A stretch of DNA of 64,000 bases from Enterocloster alcoholdehydrogenati. GTDB taxonomy: Bacteria > Bacillota > Clostridia > Lachnospirales > Lachnospiraceae. Of this stretch, positions 28,048 through 36,265 are shown in pieces. The first letter of the stretch is position 1. Each line of letters begins with the position of its first letter. A program made the translations under genes and the position numbers. The DNA lies in assembly GCF_013282095.1 (NCBI RefSeq), contig NZ_BLTJ01000001.1, positions 248,001 through 312,000 on the forward strand, given 5' to 3'. Below the pieces are notes generated by a model. It worked only from the letters and a program-made list of their open reading frames with translations, was not told where the DNA came from and ran no database searches.

Positions 28048-29112
28048 TTACTCATTTCCCATGAGCATAATCTTGACATATTCTTCTGTCTTGTCCCTCA
28101 TGATGCATATCCCTTTCTCCAGCTCTTCAAAGGACAGCCTGTGGGTAATCAGACGCTGAGGAGCCACCCGGTTCTGGCTCACCCGTTCCAGTACATAATG
28201 CCAGTCATCTTCCCTGTGATGACAGAAAGAGGAATTCCAGCTTCCCTTCACTGTCAGCTGTTTTCTCAGCAGCTTACCATATACCTCTGCCGGAAACAGG
28301 ATGTCAGAGGACGGATTTCCAACCAGAGCAGCTCTGCCGCCCGCTCCCAGACTGTCCACGGCAGCCACAGCCGTCTGCGGCCGGCCCACACACTCAAAGC
28401 TTGCATCTGCGCCTGCACCGCCGGTCTGCTCCATAACCCAGGAAATAATATCGCGCTGTTTGCTGTCCATATATGCTTCTTCTGGCAGTCCGGCCTCCTT
28501 CGCAAGCCGTTTTTGCAGCGCTCTGTTCCCCACTGCCAGAATCTGCTCCTGTCCTGCCTCCATCAGAAAAAGCAGGTGGCAGAGCCCGATGGTTCCAAGC
28601 CCCAGAACAAGCGCCGTCTCCTCCTTTTTCAGTCCTATACGGCGAATATTATGAACCGCTACCGCCATAGGCTCCAGCATGGCCGCCTGCTCAAAGGAAA
28701 CCAGATCCGGCAGCTCAATCAGATTCCATTCAGGAACCGCTGTATACTCCCCAAAACCGCCGTCGCACCTTGAGCCGAGATAGTCATACTCCCTGCACAG
28801 CTCATACTGGCCTTTTCGGCAGCAGCTGCAGGAAAAGCAGGGCTTTAACGGAAACACGCCCACCCGCTTTCCGATCCAGTGCCCCGACACCTCTGATCCG
28901 GTTCTCTCCACGATCCCGGCAAACTCATGTCCGGGAATCAGAGGATGGCGGTGAGCGCCTGTGCGGCAGATGCGGGGGATATCCGAACCACAGATACCCG
29001 CTGCCATCACCTTTATGAGCACCTCGTCCGGTCTCGGCTCGGGAACAGGAACGTCCTTAAAGCATAAACGTCCCGGCCCTTCCAGCACATAGGCCTTCAT
29101 GGTTTCTTTCAT
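28048..29112 (-). CDS. Zinc-dependent polyol-phosphate dehydrogenase (GatD/TarJ-like MDR family)
   Basis: Predicted to interconvert a ketose phosphate and a polyol phosphate with NAD(P). The 354 aa medium-chain dehydrogenase has the catalytic zinc ligands in G-I-C-G-S-D and P-G-H-E, a cysteine-rich structural zinc loop (C-F-S-C-S-C-C, then C seven residues on), and a Rossmann motif GLGTIGL. Several stretches (C-G-S-D-x-P-R-I, Y-D-Y-L-G-S-R-x-D-G-G-F, K-L-L-R-K-x-L-T-V-x-G-S-W) match galactitol-1-phosphate dehydrogenase as I know it. It overlaps the cytidylyltransferase gene by four bases. With that neighbour, a ribitol-5-phosphate or similar pentitol-phosphate product is more likely than galactitol catabolism, but the substrate is not proven. 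Confidence 0.82.
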   Translation of the reverse strand: MKETMKAYVLEGPGRLCFKDVPVPEPRPDEVLIKVMAAGICGSDIPRICRTGAHRHPLIPGHEFAGIVERTGSEVSGHWIGKRVGVFPLKPCFSCSCCRKGQYELCREYDYLGSRCDGGFGEYTAVPEWNLIELPDLVSFEQAAMLEPMAVAVHNIRRIGLKKEETALVLGLGTIGLCHLLFLMEAGQEQILAVGNRALQKRLAKEAGLPEEAYMDSKQRDIISWVMEQTGGAGADASFECVGRPQTAVAAVDSLGAGGRAALVGNPSSDILFPAEVYGKLLRKQLTVKGSWNSSFCHHREDDWHYVLERVSQNRVAPQRLITHRLSFEELEKGICIMRDKTEEYVKIMLMGNE

Positions 29113-29813
29113 ACATTTCCTCCTAACAGATACCTTAAATAAGCCAGATCCTCCTGGGTGGTGATCTTAATATTTCTCTCATCTGCCGGTATGACCACGA
29201 TATCCATACCGGCCAGCACCGCCGGTTCCGCTGATCCCCGGATCCTCATGATCTGATCCGGCATCAAAGCCAGGTTCGCATCATAATAAGGTTTTAAACG
29301 AAATACCTCCGGTGCCTGTCCCGCTGCCAGCTGATCCCGTTTTAAAAGGCCTGACAAACGCCCGTCCTCCATCCGATAGACGGTATCTCTTACCGGCAGC
29401 ACCGGAACCGCCCCATCCCGTCCGGCCGCAGCCTCAAAGCAGCGGCGTATCAATTCACCGCTTACCAAGGGCCTGGCGCCGTCATGGACCATCACATACG
29501 AATTTTCCGCTGTTTCCTCTTTCATAAGTTCTGTCAGGGCATTCATCACAGATACCTGACGTTCCGGGCCGGGGTCGCAAAACCCCCGGAAACGGCTGCT
29601 GATTCCCGCTTCCTTTATCATCCTCTCCACGGCCCCTCTCCACGGCTCTCCTGCGACGATCCACACCTCTCCTGCACACTCGCAGTCTCTGACGGCCTCC
29701 AGACTGTACTGGAGCAGCGGCTTTCCATTGACATTAATAAACTGTTTCGGCACACAGCCGCCCATCCGTGTTCCGGCACCGCCTGCCAGTATAACTGTCC
29801 GGTTCATATCCAT
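29109..29813 (-). CDS. IspD/TarI-family cytidylyltransferase
   Basis: Transfers CMP from CTP to a sugar-alcohol phosphate. The 234 aa product shows LAGGAGTRMGGCVPKQF near the N-terminus (nucleotide-binding loop), V-H-D-G-A-R-P in the middle and K-I-T-T-Q-E-D-L near the end. Both IspD (methylerythritol phosphate) and TarI (ribitol-5-phosphate) have these. Coupling to a polyol-phosphate dehydrogenase and a pentose-phosphate epimerase-like gene, under a flagellar-type promoter, favours the TarI-like role of making a CDP-polyol. It overlaps both neighbours (4 and 10 bases). Confidence 0.82.
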   Translation of the reverse strand: MDMNRTVILAGGAGTRMGGCVPKQFINVNGKPLLQYSLEAVRDCECAGEVWIVAGEPWRGAVERMIKEAGISSRFRGFCDPGPERQVSVMNALTELMKEETAENSYVMVHDGARPLVSGELIRRCFEAAAGRDGAVPVLPVRDTVYRMEDGRLSGLLKRDQLAAGQAPEVFRLKPYYDANLALMPDQIMRIRGSAEPAVLAGMDIVVIPADERNIKITTQEDLAYLRYLLGGNV

Positions 29814-30487
29814 CTCTCCTCTCCTTCAGAAATCTGACTGCGTATCTGTGACAGAAGTTCCCTGTAGGGACGCCCCTTCCCAAACAAGAGCGTGGTTCCA
29901 AGAACAAAACCATCCATCCCTTTGGGCGCATACTTAAGGATCTTGTCCATACTGCAGGCTCCGTCCCAAAATACCTGAATGTCCATCTCCTCCTTCATCA
30001 ACAGAAGGCGGTCGATCTTCTTACCTACATAGGGAAGGTACATCTGACCTGCATTCCCGGGATTTACAGACATAACCAGCACCTTCTTTACAATCCGCAG
30101 CATCTCAATCACGGTTTCCACACTGGTTCCCGGATTGATGGCAATGCCGGGAACCATACCGGCGTCGATGATTTTCTGCAAGGTAGTAGATGGGTGGTAC
30201 TCCGCTTCCGGATGGATATAAACTGTGTCGCCGGGCCGCAGACGCTCCAGAAAAAGGTGAATATTATTGCAGGGATGTTCAATCATCAAATGCACATCCA
30301 GCGGTTTTTCAGACGCAGACGCAATAAAAGCCATATCGTTTAATGACATGGCAAAGTTCGGAACATAGCGTCCGTCCATAATATCAATATGAAAGGAATC
30401 AATTCCCCCTTCTTCCAGATCACGCACCTCTTTTTCCAGATTCCCGTAGGAAGCGCACATCATGGACGCTGTCAGTTCAAGCTTCAT
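29804..30487 (-). CDS. Ribulose-phosphate 3-epimerase family protein
   Basis: TIM-barrel ketose-phosphate epimerase, 227 aa. Visible motifs are F-H-I-D-I-M-D-G (first catalytic Asp and metal site), D-V-H-L-M-I-E-H-P, A-I-N-P-G-T and M-S-V-N-P-G. The usual V-D-G-G segment is W-D-G-A here, keeping the second Asp; this looks closer to the allulose-6-phosphate epimerase branch than to housekeeping Rpe. As first gene of a three-gene operon with a polyol-phosphate dehydrogenase and a cytidylyltransferase, it probably supplies the ketose phosphate. The operon has a sigma-28 type promoter at 30547-30573, unexpected for central metabolism. Confidence 0.83.
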   Translation of the reverse strand: MKLELTASMMCASYGNLEKEVRDLEEGGIDSFHIDIMDGRYVPNFAMSLNDMAFIASASEKPLDVHLMIEHPCNNIHLFLERLRPGDTVYIHPEAEYHPSTTLQKIIDAGMVPGIAINPGTSVETVIEMLRIVKKVLVMSVNPGNAGQMYLPYVGKKIDRLLLMKEEMDIQVFWDGACSMDKILKYAPKGMDGFVLGTTLLFGKGRPYRELLSQIRSQISEGEERWI

Positions 30488-30546
30488 TGTGGTTTCTCCT
30501 CCCTGTATTTCATCCGCCTGTACCTGCGGTCTGATCTCTTTTAGTA

Positions 30547-30573
30547 ATATCGGCTCATTCCTCCATTTTATAA
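30547..30573 (-). promoter_or_regulatory. Sigma-28 promoter of the epimerase/cytidylyltransferase/dehydrogenase operon
   Basis: Minus strand TTAT (30573-30570), 15-base spacer, GCCGATAT (30554-30547), 60 bases before the epimerase start. It faces away from the cheA promoter 30 bases to the right. Confidence 0.8.
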
Positions 30574-30603
30574 TTTCTCCCGGAGGGTTTTTGCAAAATT
30601 TCC

Positions 30604-30630
30604 TTATTTATTTTCAGATCCAGCCGATAA
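30604..30630 (+). promoter_or_regulatory. Sigma-28 promoter of the cheA operon
   Basis: TTAT (30604-30607), 15-base spacer, GCCGATAA (30623-30630), 50 bases before the cheA ATG. Confidence 0.85.
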
Positions 30631-30680
30631 GATAAGAAGGCAGTGAAACCTAAAATTTAAGCGTAAAGGCGGTGTACACT

Positions 30681-32834
30681 ATGAGTAACGGTATGGATAA
30701 CAGCCTTTTGGACACATACCTGTACGAAGAAAACAATCTGCTGGACCAGTTAGACGAGCTGCTGGTGGCAGATGAGAAAAATGGAGATTTTTCCTCAGAT
30801 GACGTAAATGAAATCTTCCGTATCATGCACACCATCAAGGGCTCTTCCGCCATGATGGAGTTTAATTCTATTTCCACCATTGCCCATCATATAGAGGATG
30901 TGTTCTTTTATATTCGGGAAAAGGGGATTGAATCTCTGGATCAGGAACATAAAAAAGAGCTTTTTAACCTCATGTTCCGCTCTGAAGATTATTTAAGAAG
31001 CGAGATTGAAAAGGTGGAGCAGGGCGTTCCCCTCTCTCAGGATATCGATGCATTCGCAAATGAGATCAATGGGTTCCTGCAAAAAATCAGCGCCTCCTCT
31101 TCTGATGCTCCTCACCAGAAGGAAAAAGCAGAGCATGAAACTTCCCCTTCCGGCAAATCTCTGCCCGGTTTCCCTGAGGATGCGAAAGCCAGGTGTTTTC
31201 TTCATATCTTCCTTGAAGAAGGGATCGGAATGGAAAACCTGCGGGCCTACATGATTGTCAATGCGGTAAAGGAGTGCGATGTAGAATTCCGCTGCTACCC
31301 TTCTGACATGGACAGCAATTCAGAGACGGCCGGAGTCATCGCAGAGGACGGCTTTTTTATGGCCTTTGACAGCCGTGAGGCCGCATCCAGAGCAGAGGAT
31401 GTTTTAAAAAGTCAGAATCATATCCGTTCCTATGAGCTGGCCGATGTACCGGAGACGGATGAAGAGGAGAATGAAAAGGATACGCATTCCTCAGTTTCTA
31501 AAGACGGCGGCTCCAGGGCCGACGTTTCTCAAACAGCAGGCGAAGGCGCTTCCCCCGCTCCGGTTCATTCCCCCTCCGGGGCTTCTGAGCGCACTTCCAA
31601 GGGAACGCCCGTTCCTAAGCCCGCCCATGCTCCGGTAAAGCAGAGCCTTATCAGCGTCAACCTGACAAAATTAAACAATCTCATGGACATTGTGGGAGAA
31701 ATCGTGATTACAGAGTCTATGGTAACCTCCTCCCCTGAACTTAAGCTGCTTCCCAGGGATAACCTGGACAATTTCATGAAATCGGCCCGTCAGCTGCGCA
31801 AGCTTACGGACGATCTGCAGGATATTGCCATGTCTCTGCGGATGGTGCCTATTTCCGGCGTATTCCAGAAGATGAACCGTATCGTAAGGGATATGAAACA
31901 GAGCCTTAATAAGGACGTGCGTCTGACCATCATCGGTGAGGATACCGAGGTGGACAAGACAATCGTAGACAGCATCCAGGATCCTATCATGCACATTGTC
32001 CGCAACAGCATGGATCACGGGATCGAGGAGACAGAGGCAGAGCGTATTGCTGCGGGGAAGGATCCTCAGGGCGAGATCATCCTTTCCGCTTCTCATACCA
32101 GCAGCGAAGTCGTGATTTCCATTGCAGACGACGGCTACGGCATGGATCCCGACCGTCTGCTTAAGAAAGCGAGGGAAAAAGGGCTTCTCACCAAGCCGGA
32201 GAGCGAATACAGCCGCAAGGAAGCCCTTGGGCTTATCATGCTTCCGGGCTTTTCCACCAACCAGGAGGTAACCGAATACTCCGGCCGCGGGGTGGGAATG
32301 GACGTTGTAAAGAAAAATGTGGAATCCGTAGGCGGAACCATCGCTATTTCCAGCGAGACCGGCCATGGCACCACCATTACCCTGAAAATCCCTCTGACTC
32401 TGGCTATCGTAGATGGAATGAAGGTCACGGTAGGAGACTCCATTTTCACCATCCCCATTGCCAATATCCGTCAGTCCTTTAAGGTAAAGAATGACCAGAT
32501 CATACTGGATGAATACGGCAATGAGATGGTTGAGCGCATGGACTGCTTCTACCCCATCATCCGCCTGCACCAGTTCTATGGCCTGGACGCCCAGGTCACA
32601 AATATGGAGGATGGAATCCTTTTGTGGGTAGAGGCAAATGACCGTTCCTACTGCCTGTTCGTGGACGATCTGATCGGTGAACAGCAGGTAGTCGTAAAGC
32701 CGCTTCCCTCTTATCTGAATGATTTTGGATTAAAAGATTCCGGCATCATCGGCTGTACCATCCTGGGCGACGGAAATATCAGCCTGATCTTAGATATTGC
32801 CAGCCTTTATACGGCTGCCATTGAAAACGCATAA
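30681..32834 (+). CDS. cheA: Chemotaxis histidine kinase CheA
   Basis: Receptor-coupled kinase that phosphorylates CheY and CheB. The 717 aa product has an HPt domain with phospho-acceptor H50 in M-H-T-I-K-G-S-S. A CheY-binding-like P2 region and a Pro/Ser-rich linker follow to about residue 325, then dimerisation helices. The ATPase domain has N-S-M-D-H-G-I-E, D-D-G-Y-G-M-D and G-R-G-V-G-M-D, and a C-terminal CheW-like P5 domain completes it. I take the ATG at 30681 (AAAGGCGG upstream) over a GTG three codons earlier. First gene of cheA-cheW-cheR-cheB plus a peptidase. Confidence 0.96.
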   Translation: MSNGMDNSLLDTYLYEENNLLDQLDELLVADEKNGDFSSDDVNEIFRIMHTIKGSSAMMEFNSISTIAHHIEDVFFYIREKGIESLDQEHKKELFNLMFRSEDYLRSEIEKVEQGVPLSQDIDAFANEINGFLQKISASSSDAPHQKEKAEHETSPSGKSLPGFPEDAKARCFLHIFLEEGIGMENLRAYMIVNAVKECDVEFRCYPSDMDSNSETAGVIAEDGFFMAFDSREAASRAEDVLKSQNHIRSYELADVPETDEEENEKDTHSSVSKDGGSRADVSQTAGEGASPAPVHSPSGASERTSKGTPVPKPAHAPVKQSLISVNLTKLNNLMDIVGEIVITESMVTSSPELKLLPRDNLDNFMKSARQLRKLTDDLQDIAMSLRMVPISGVFQKMNRIVRDMKQSLNKDVRLTIIGEDTEVDKTIVDSIQDPIMHIVRNSMDHGIEETEAERIAAGKDPQGEIILSASHTSSEVVISIADDGYGMDPDRLLKKAREKGLLTKPESEYSRKEALGLIMLPGFSTNQEVTEYSGRGVGMDVVKKNVESVGGTIAISSETGHGTTITLKIPLTLAIVDGMKVTVGDSIFTIPIANIRQSFKVKNDQIILDEYGNEMVERMDCFYPIIRLHQFYGLDAQVTNMEDGILLWVEANDRSYCLFVDDLIGEQQVVVKPLPSYLNDFGLKDSGIIGCTILGDGNISLILDIASLYTAAIENA

Positions 32835-32847
32835 CAGGAGGAAATCT

Positions 32848-33336
32848 ATGGCTGAACAGAACGAGATCCTAACAGAAACGGCAGTCTCTGAGGAAGCTTC
32901 CTCGATCGAGCGCTGCCTTACCTTTGAATCAGGAGGGCTCACCCTCTTTTTAAGCACCAACTATGTGACTGAGATCATCAATGACTGCTCCATCACCAGA
33001 CTCCCCCTGGTTCCCGCCCATGTACAGGGCATTTTAAACCTCAGGGGCCAGATTCTTCCGGTGGTGGATATCCGTCTGAGCATGGGAAAGCCCGCTCTCG
33101 AATACACCAGCAAAACCTGTATCATTGTGCTGAACGTAGAAGAAATCCCCATTGGCATCGTAGTGGATTCGGTGCGCCAGGTAGTGGATATTGATCTCAA
33201 AAATGTGCGCCCTATTCCCATCAAACGCCGCCAGAAGCTTCTTGACGGTATGGTGACTATGGATGACGGCAGCGTGATCATGTCCTTTGACTGCTACGCC
33301 CTGGCCGGGAAGCAGGATCTGCGGGCGGAAATGTAA
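32848..33336 (+). CDS. cheW: Chemotaxis adaptor protein CheW
   Basis: Scaffold joining chemoreceptors to CheA. The 162 aa product has the SH3-like CheW fold signs: L-P-L-V-P-A-H-V-Q-G-I-L-N-L-R-G, then L-P-V-V-D-I-R and I-G-I-V-V-D-S-V-R. The start at 32848 has AGGAGG eight bases upstream. Reading from an earlier in-frame ATG at 32797 would overlap cheA and has no ribosome site. Confidence 0.95.
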   Translation: MAEQNEILTETAVSEEASSIERCLTFESGGLTLFLSTNYVTEIINDCSITRLPLVPAHVQGILNLRGQILPVVDIRLSMGKPALEYTSKTCIIVLNVEEIPIGIVVDSVRQVVDIDLKNVRPIPIKRRQKLLDGMVTMDDGSVIMSFDCYALAGKQDLRAEM

Positions 33337-33346
33337 GGAGGATACC

Positions 33347-34192
33347 ATGCTGCCATTGACCGACACGGATTTTACCCGTCTTTATACCTACATCAAAACC
33401 CATTACGGTATTGACCTCAGCAAAAAAAAGCAGCTGATTTCCAGCCGGCTGACAAATATGCTGATCCATGACGGTTATCAGAGTTTTTCCCAATACACCG
33501 ATGAAATCATCTCCGGACGCCATCCGGAGATGATTTCTGCCATGCTGGACCGTCTTACAACCAATTACACCTATTTTCTCAGGGAAAAGGAACATTTTAA
33601 CTTCCTGAAACAGACTGTGCTGCCGGAGCTTGCAGCCCGGCACGCTTCCGACCGCTCCCTGTCCATCTGGAGCGCAGGCTGTTCTTCCGGGGAAGAACCC
33701 TATACCATTTCCATGTATCTGAAGGAATATTTTTCCGCGCTTCCCGGAAACTGGGATACCCGCATCCTGGCCACGGACATTTCCCAGGATATCCTGGAAT
33801 CGGCCCGCAATCCCTTCTACAGTTCTGAGGCGCTTAAGGAACTTCCCGCCCTCTGGAGAGAAAAATATTTTGTGCCTGTGGGAGACGGACGCTTTACAGT
33901 ATCTTCCGAACTGCGCCAGAATGTGATCTTCCGCCCCTTTAACCTCATGGAGCCCATCCGTTTTAAGCGGAAGTTCGATCTCATCTTCTGCCGGAACGTC
34001 ATGATCTATTTTGACCGTCCCACAAAGGAAGCCCTGGTGGAGCGTTTCTATCACGCTACGGTTCCCGGAGGCTATTTTTTTATCGGACACTCGGAGGGAC
34101 TGGATAAAGAGAACTGCCCTTATCACTATCTCTTTCCCGCCATTTATCAGAAAATAGTCGCGCCGCGGCCCCAGGGAGGTGACGTTTCATGA
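33347..34192 (+). CDS. cheR: Chemoreceptor glutamate methyltransferase CheR
   Basis: Methylates receptor glutamates from S-adenosylmethionine for adaptation. The 281 aa product has an N-terminal helical CheR_N domain, the AdoMet motif S-A-G-C-S-S-G-E-E-P-Y-T and the C-terminal block L-I-F-C-R-N-V-M-I-Y-F-D. The start at 33347 follows GGAGG. Its stop overlaps the cheB start (ATGA). Confidence 0.95.
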   Translation: MLPLTDTDFTRLYTYIKTHYGIDLSKKKQLISSRLTNMLIHDGYQSFSQYTDEIISGRHPEMISAMLDRLTTNYTYFLREKEHFNFLKQTVLPELAARHASDRSLSIWSAGCSSGEEPYTISMYLKEYFSALPGNWDTRILATDISQDILESARNPFYSSEALKELPALWREKYFVPVGDGRFTVSSELRQNVIFRPFNLMEPIRFKRKFDLIFCRNVMIYFDRPTKEALVERFYHATVPGGYFFIGHSEGLDKENCPYHYLFPAIYQKIVAPRPQGGDVS

Positions 34193-35271
34193 CGCAGTCC
34201 ATCCGAATCATGATTATTGACGATTCCGCACTTTTTCGCGGCTGGCTTATCCAGTCTTTGTCTGCCGATCCGCGCTTTGAGGTAGTGGGCTTTGCGGTCA
34301 ACGCCATGGACGCGCAGACAAAGATCCCTCTTCTTAAGCCAGATCTGCTGACCCTGGATATAGAAATGCCCGGTATGTCGGGAATTGAATTTTTAAAACA
34401 GTTTCTGCCCCGCCATCCGATCCCCGTGATTTTAGTTTCTTCATTGAATCTGAGGGTATTTGAGGCACTGGAGGCCGGGGCGGTGGACTTTGTGCGAAAA
34501 CCGGATGCACAAAGCGGCCTTTCCCGGGAGATTTTTTTAAGTACCTTAAAATCCAAGCTGGCCATGGCGGCAAAGGCAAATGTTCATCTGCCCTCTACGC
34601 CTGTGAGAGAGAAAAAAGAATCAATTCCCTCCCCGCGTTCTTTGGGAAAGCCTGTTTCCATTCCGGGAGGGACACCGCAGTCAGGGGGCAGAAACGGTTC
34701 CGCTCCCGTCATCGCCATCGGCGCTTCCACCGGCGGCACAGAGGCGATCCTTGAGGTGGTGAGGCGTTTTCCTGTCAACACTCCGGGAGTTGTGGTCACT
34801 CAGCATATGCCTGCCGGTTTTACCTCCATGTATGCAGAGCGCCTGAACCGCCTCTGTGCCATGGAAGTCAGGGAAGCCAAAAACGGAGATCACATCCAGC
34901 CCGGACGGATCCTTTTAGCCCCCGGTGGAATGCAGATGCGGGTCGTTCCCCTGGGAAATTCCTATTCCGTCAGCGTTCTTCCCGGCGAAAAGGTAAACGG
35001 CCACCGGCCTTCCGTAGACGTGCTCTTTGATTCTGTGGCCATGCACGTCCGCGACCGCGCCATCGGCGTTCTGCTTACCGGTATGGGAGCAGACGGGGCC
35101 GCCGGCCTTCTCAGAATGCGCAAAAATGGAGCATTTACCATTGGACAGGATAAAAACAGCTGTGTTGTATACGGTATGCCGATGGAAGCCTGGAAGATCG
35201 GCGCAGTGTGCCGGCAGCTTCCCTTAAATGCCATAGGACAGGCCGTGCTTGGCCGTCTGTCCCTTTCCTGA
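34189..35271 (+). CDS. cheB: Chemotaxis protein-glutamate methylesterase/deamidase CheB
   Basis: Demethylates and deamidates chemoreceptors when phosphorylated by CheA. The 360 aa product has a receiver domain with D11/D12, phospho-acceptor D57 in T-L-D-I-E-M-P-G and the K in V-R-K-P. A linker of about 60 residues follows, then a methylesterase domain with G-A-S-T-G-G (Ser), T-Q-H-M-P (His) and G-M-G-A-D-G (Asp). It overlaps cheR by four bases. cheC, cheD and cheY are not in the window. Confidence 0.96.
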   Translation: MTQSIRIMIIDDSALFRGWLIQSLSADPRFEVVGFAVNAMDAQTKIPLLKPDLLTLDIEMPGMSGIEFLKQFLPRHPIPVILVSSLNLRVFEALEAGAVDFVRKPDAQSGLSREIFLSTLKSKLAMAAKANVHLPSTPVREKKESIPSPRSLGKPVSIPGGTPQSGGRNGSAPVIAIGASTGGTEAILEVVRRFPVNTPGVVVTQHMPAGFTSMYAERLNRLCAMEVREAKNGDHIQPGRILLAPGGMQMRVVPLGNSYSVSVLPGEKVNGHRPSVDVLFDSVAMHVRDRAIGVLLTGMGADGAAGLLRMRKNGAFTIGQDKNSCVVYGMPMEAWKIGAVCRQLPLNAIGQAVLGRLSLS

Positions 35272-35284
35272 GGAGGTCTTTTTC

Positions 35285-36244
35285 ATGAAGAAACGCGTAG
35301 GCTCTCAAAGGAGCCCGGCAAAAAAGCGGGAGAAACCATCGGTTTCCCCCGCCCAACAGGAACGCCGTCTGCGCCGCCTTCTTACTACAGGAGCAGGTCT
35401 GGCCGCCTTTTGTCTGGCCGCCAGCCTGATACTCTATTTCTTTCCGGCCTTTCCCGGACAGGCAGCCGCCCATATAAAACAGGGAATTGCATGGGTGCAG
35501 ACAAGCGCTGCAAGGGCCGGCTCCTCGTTTCAGTCTCTGGCAGCCCGACACCGGGAGCCTCCAGCAAAACCCGGGACGCAGCAGGCACCCTCCAGCCAAA
35601 AGCTGGCCGATCAGACGCCGCTTGAAATAAAACCGGAAAAAGGACAGGCCGCTGATCTTGATATGGAGCAAAGTACCGGACAGGACGCCGGTTCTGTCTA
35701 TACTTCAATTTTAGGCACCAGCCTGGGCCCCATGATCTATTATAACCAGAGCGATGACCGCTGGGGCAGTTACCTCTACGGCGGCTCCGATCCCATGAGC
35801 ACCTACGGCTGCGGCCCTACCACTGTTGCAATGCTGGTACACAGCCTTTCTCCCCAGCAGATAGATGCAACACCGGTGGAAATGGCTCAATGGGCGGTTC
35901 AAAACGGCTGCTATGCCCGCCAGAGCGGTTCCTACCACTCACTGATCCCAAAGGCGCTTACCGCCTACGGATTAAAGGTAGAATCTGTCAAAGACCGTTC
36001 TCCGGCCAATGCCGCCGCCCTGCTTAATTCCGGCCATGTGCTGGTAGCCCTTATGGGAAAGGGGAGCCTTACCCAGAATGGACACTTCATCATCATCACC
36101 CAGTTTCTGGGAGATGGAACGGTATCCATCGCAGACCCCAACAGCTTTGAAAACACCACCCGTTCCTGGGATCTGGGGCTTTTGATGGGCGAACTGAAAA
36201 AAGTCTATGACAATGGCGCTCCTTTATGGGCCGTCAGCCTGTAA
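35285..36244 (+). CDS. Membrane-anchored C39-like cysteine peptidase
   Basis: Predicted surface peptidase of 319 aa. A basic N-terminus is followed by one transmembrane segment (about 32-54) and a Pro/Gln-rich spacer. A peptidase_C39_2-type domain starts near residue 150, with Q155 (oxyanion), C176 in Y-G-C-G-P-T-T, H267 in N-G-H-F-I-I-I and D284. It begins 13 bases after cheB with AGGAGG and ends in the terminator of the chemotaxis operon, so it appears co-transcribed with cheABRW. No ABC transporter or bacteriocin gene is nearby, so a leader-peptidase role is unlikely. The target is unknown. Confidence 0.83.
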   Translation: MKKRVGSQRSPAKKREKPSVSPAQQERRLRRLLTTGAGLAAFCLAASLILYFFPAFPGQAAAHIKQGIAWVQTSAARAGSSFQSLAARHREPPAKPGTQQAPSSQKLADQTPLEIKPEKGQAADLDMEQSTGQDAGSVYTSILGTSLGPMIYYNQSDDRWGSYLYGGSDPMSTYGCGPTTVAMLVHSLSPQQIDATPVEMAQWAVQNGCYARQSGSYHSLIPKALTAYGLKVESVKDRSPANAAALLNSGHVLVALMGKGSLTQNGHFIIITQFLGDGTVSIADPNSFENTTRSWDLGLLMGELKKVYDNGAPLWAVSL

Positions 36245-36265
36245 CTGGCTGCGGCCCATTTTTTT
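36226..36265 (+). terminator. Terminator of the cheA-cheW-cheR-cheB-peptidase operon
   Basis: ATGGGCC pairs with GGCCCAT, with an inner AGCC/GGCT extension, followed by seven T (36259-36265). The 5' arm lies in the last codons of the peptidase gene. Confidence 0.85.

Noticed and set aside
35285-36244. C39 peptidase as part of a bacteriocin exporter
   Set aside because: No ABC transporter domain is fused or adjacent, and the gene belongs to the chemotaxis transcript.
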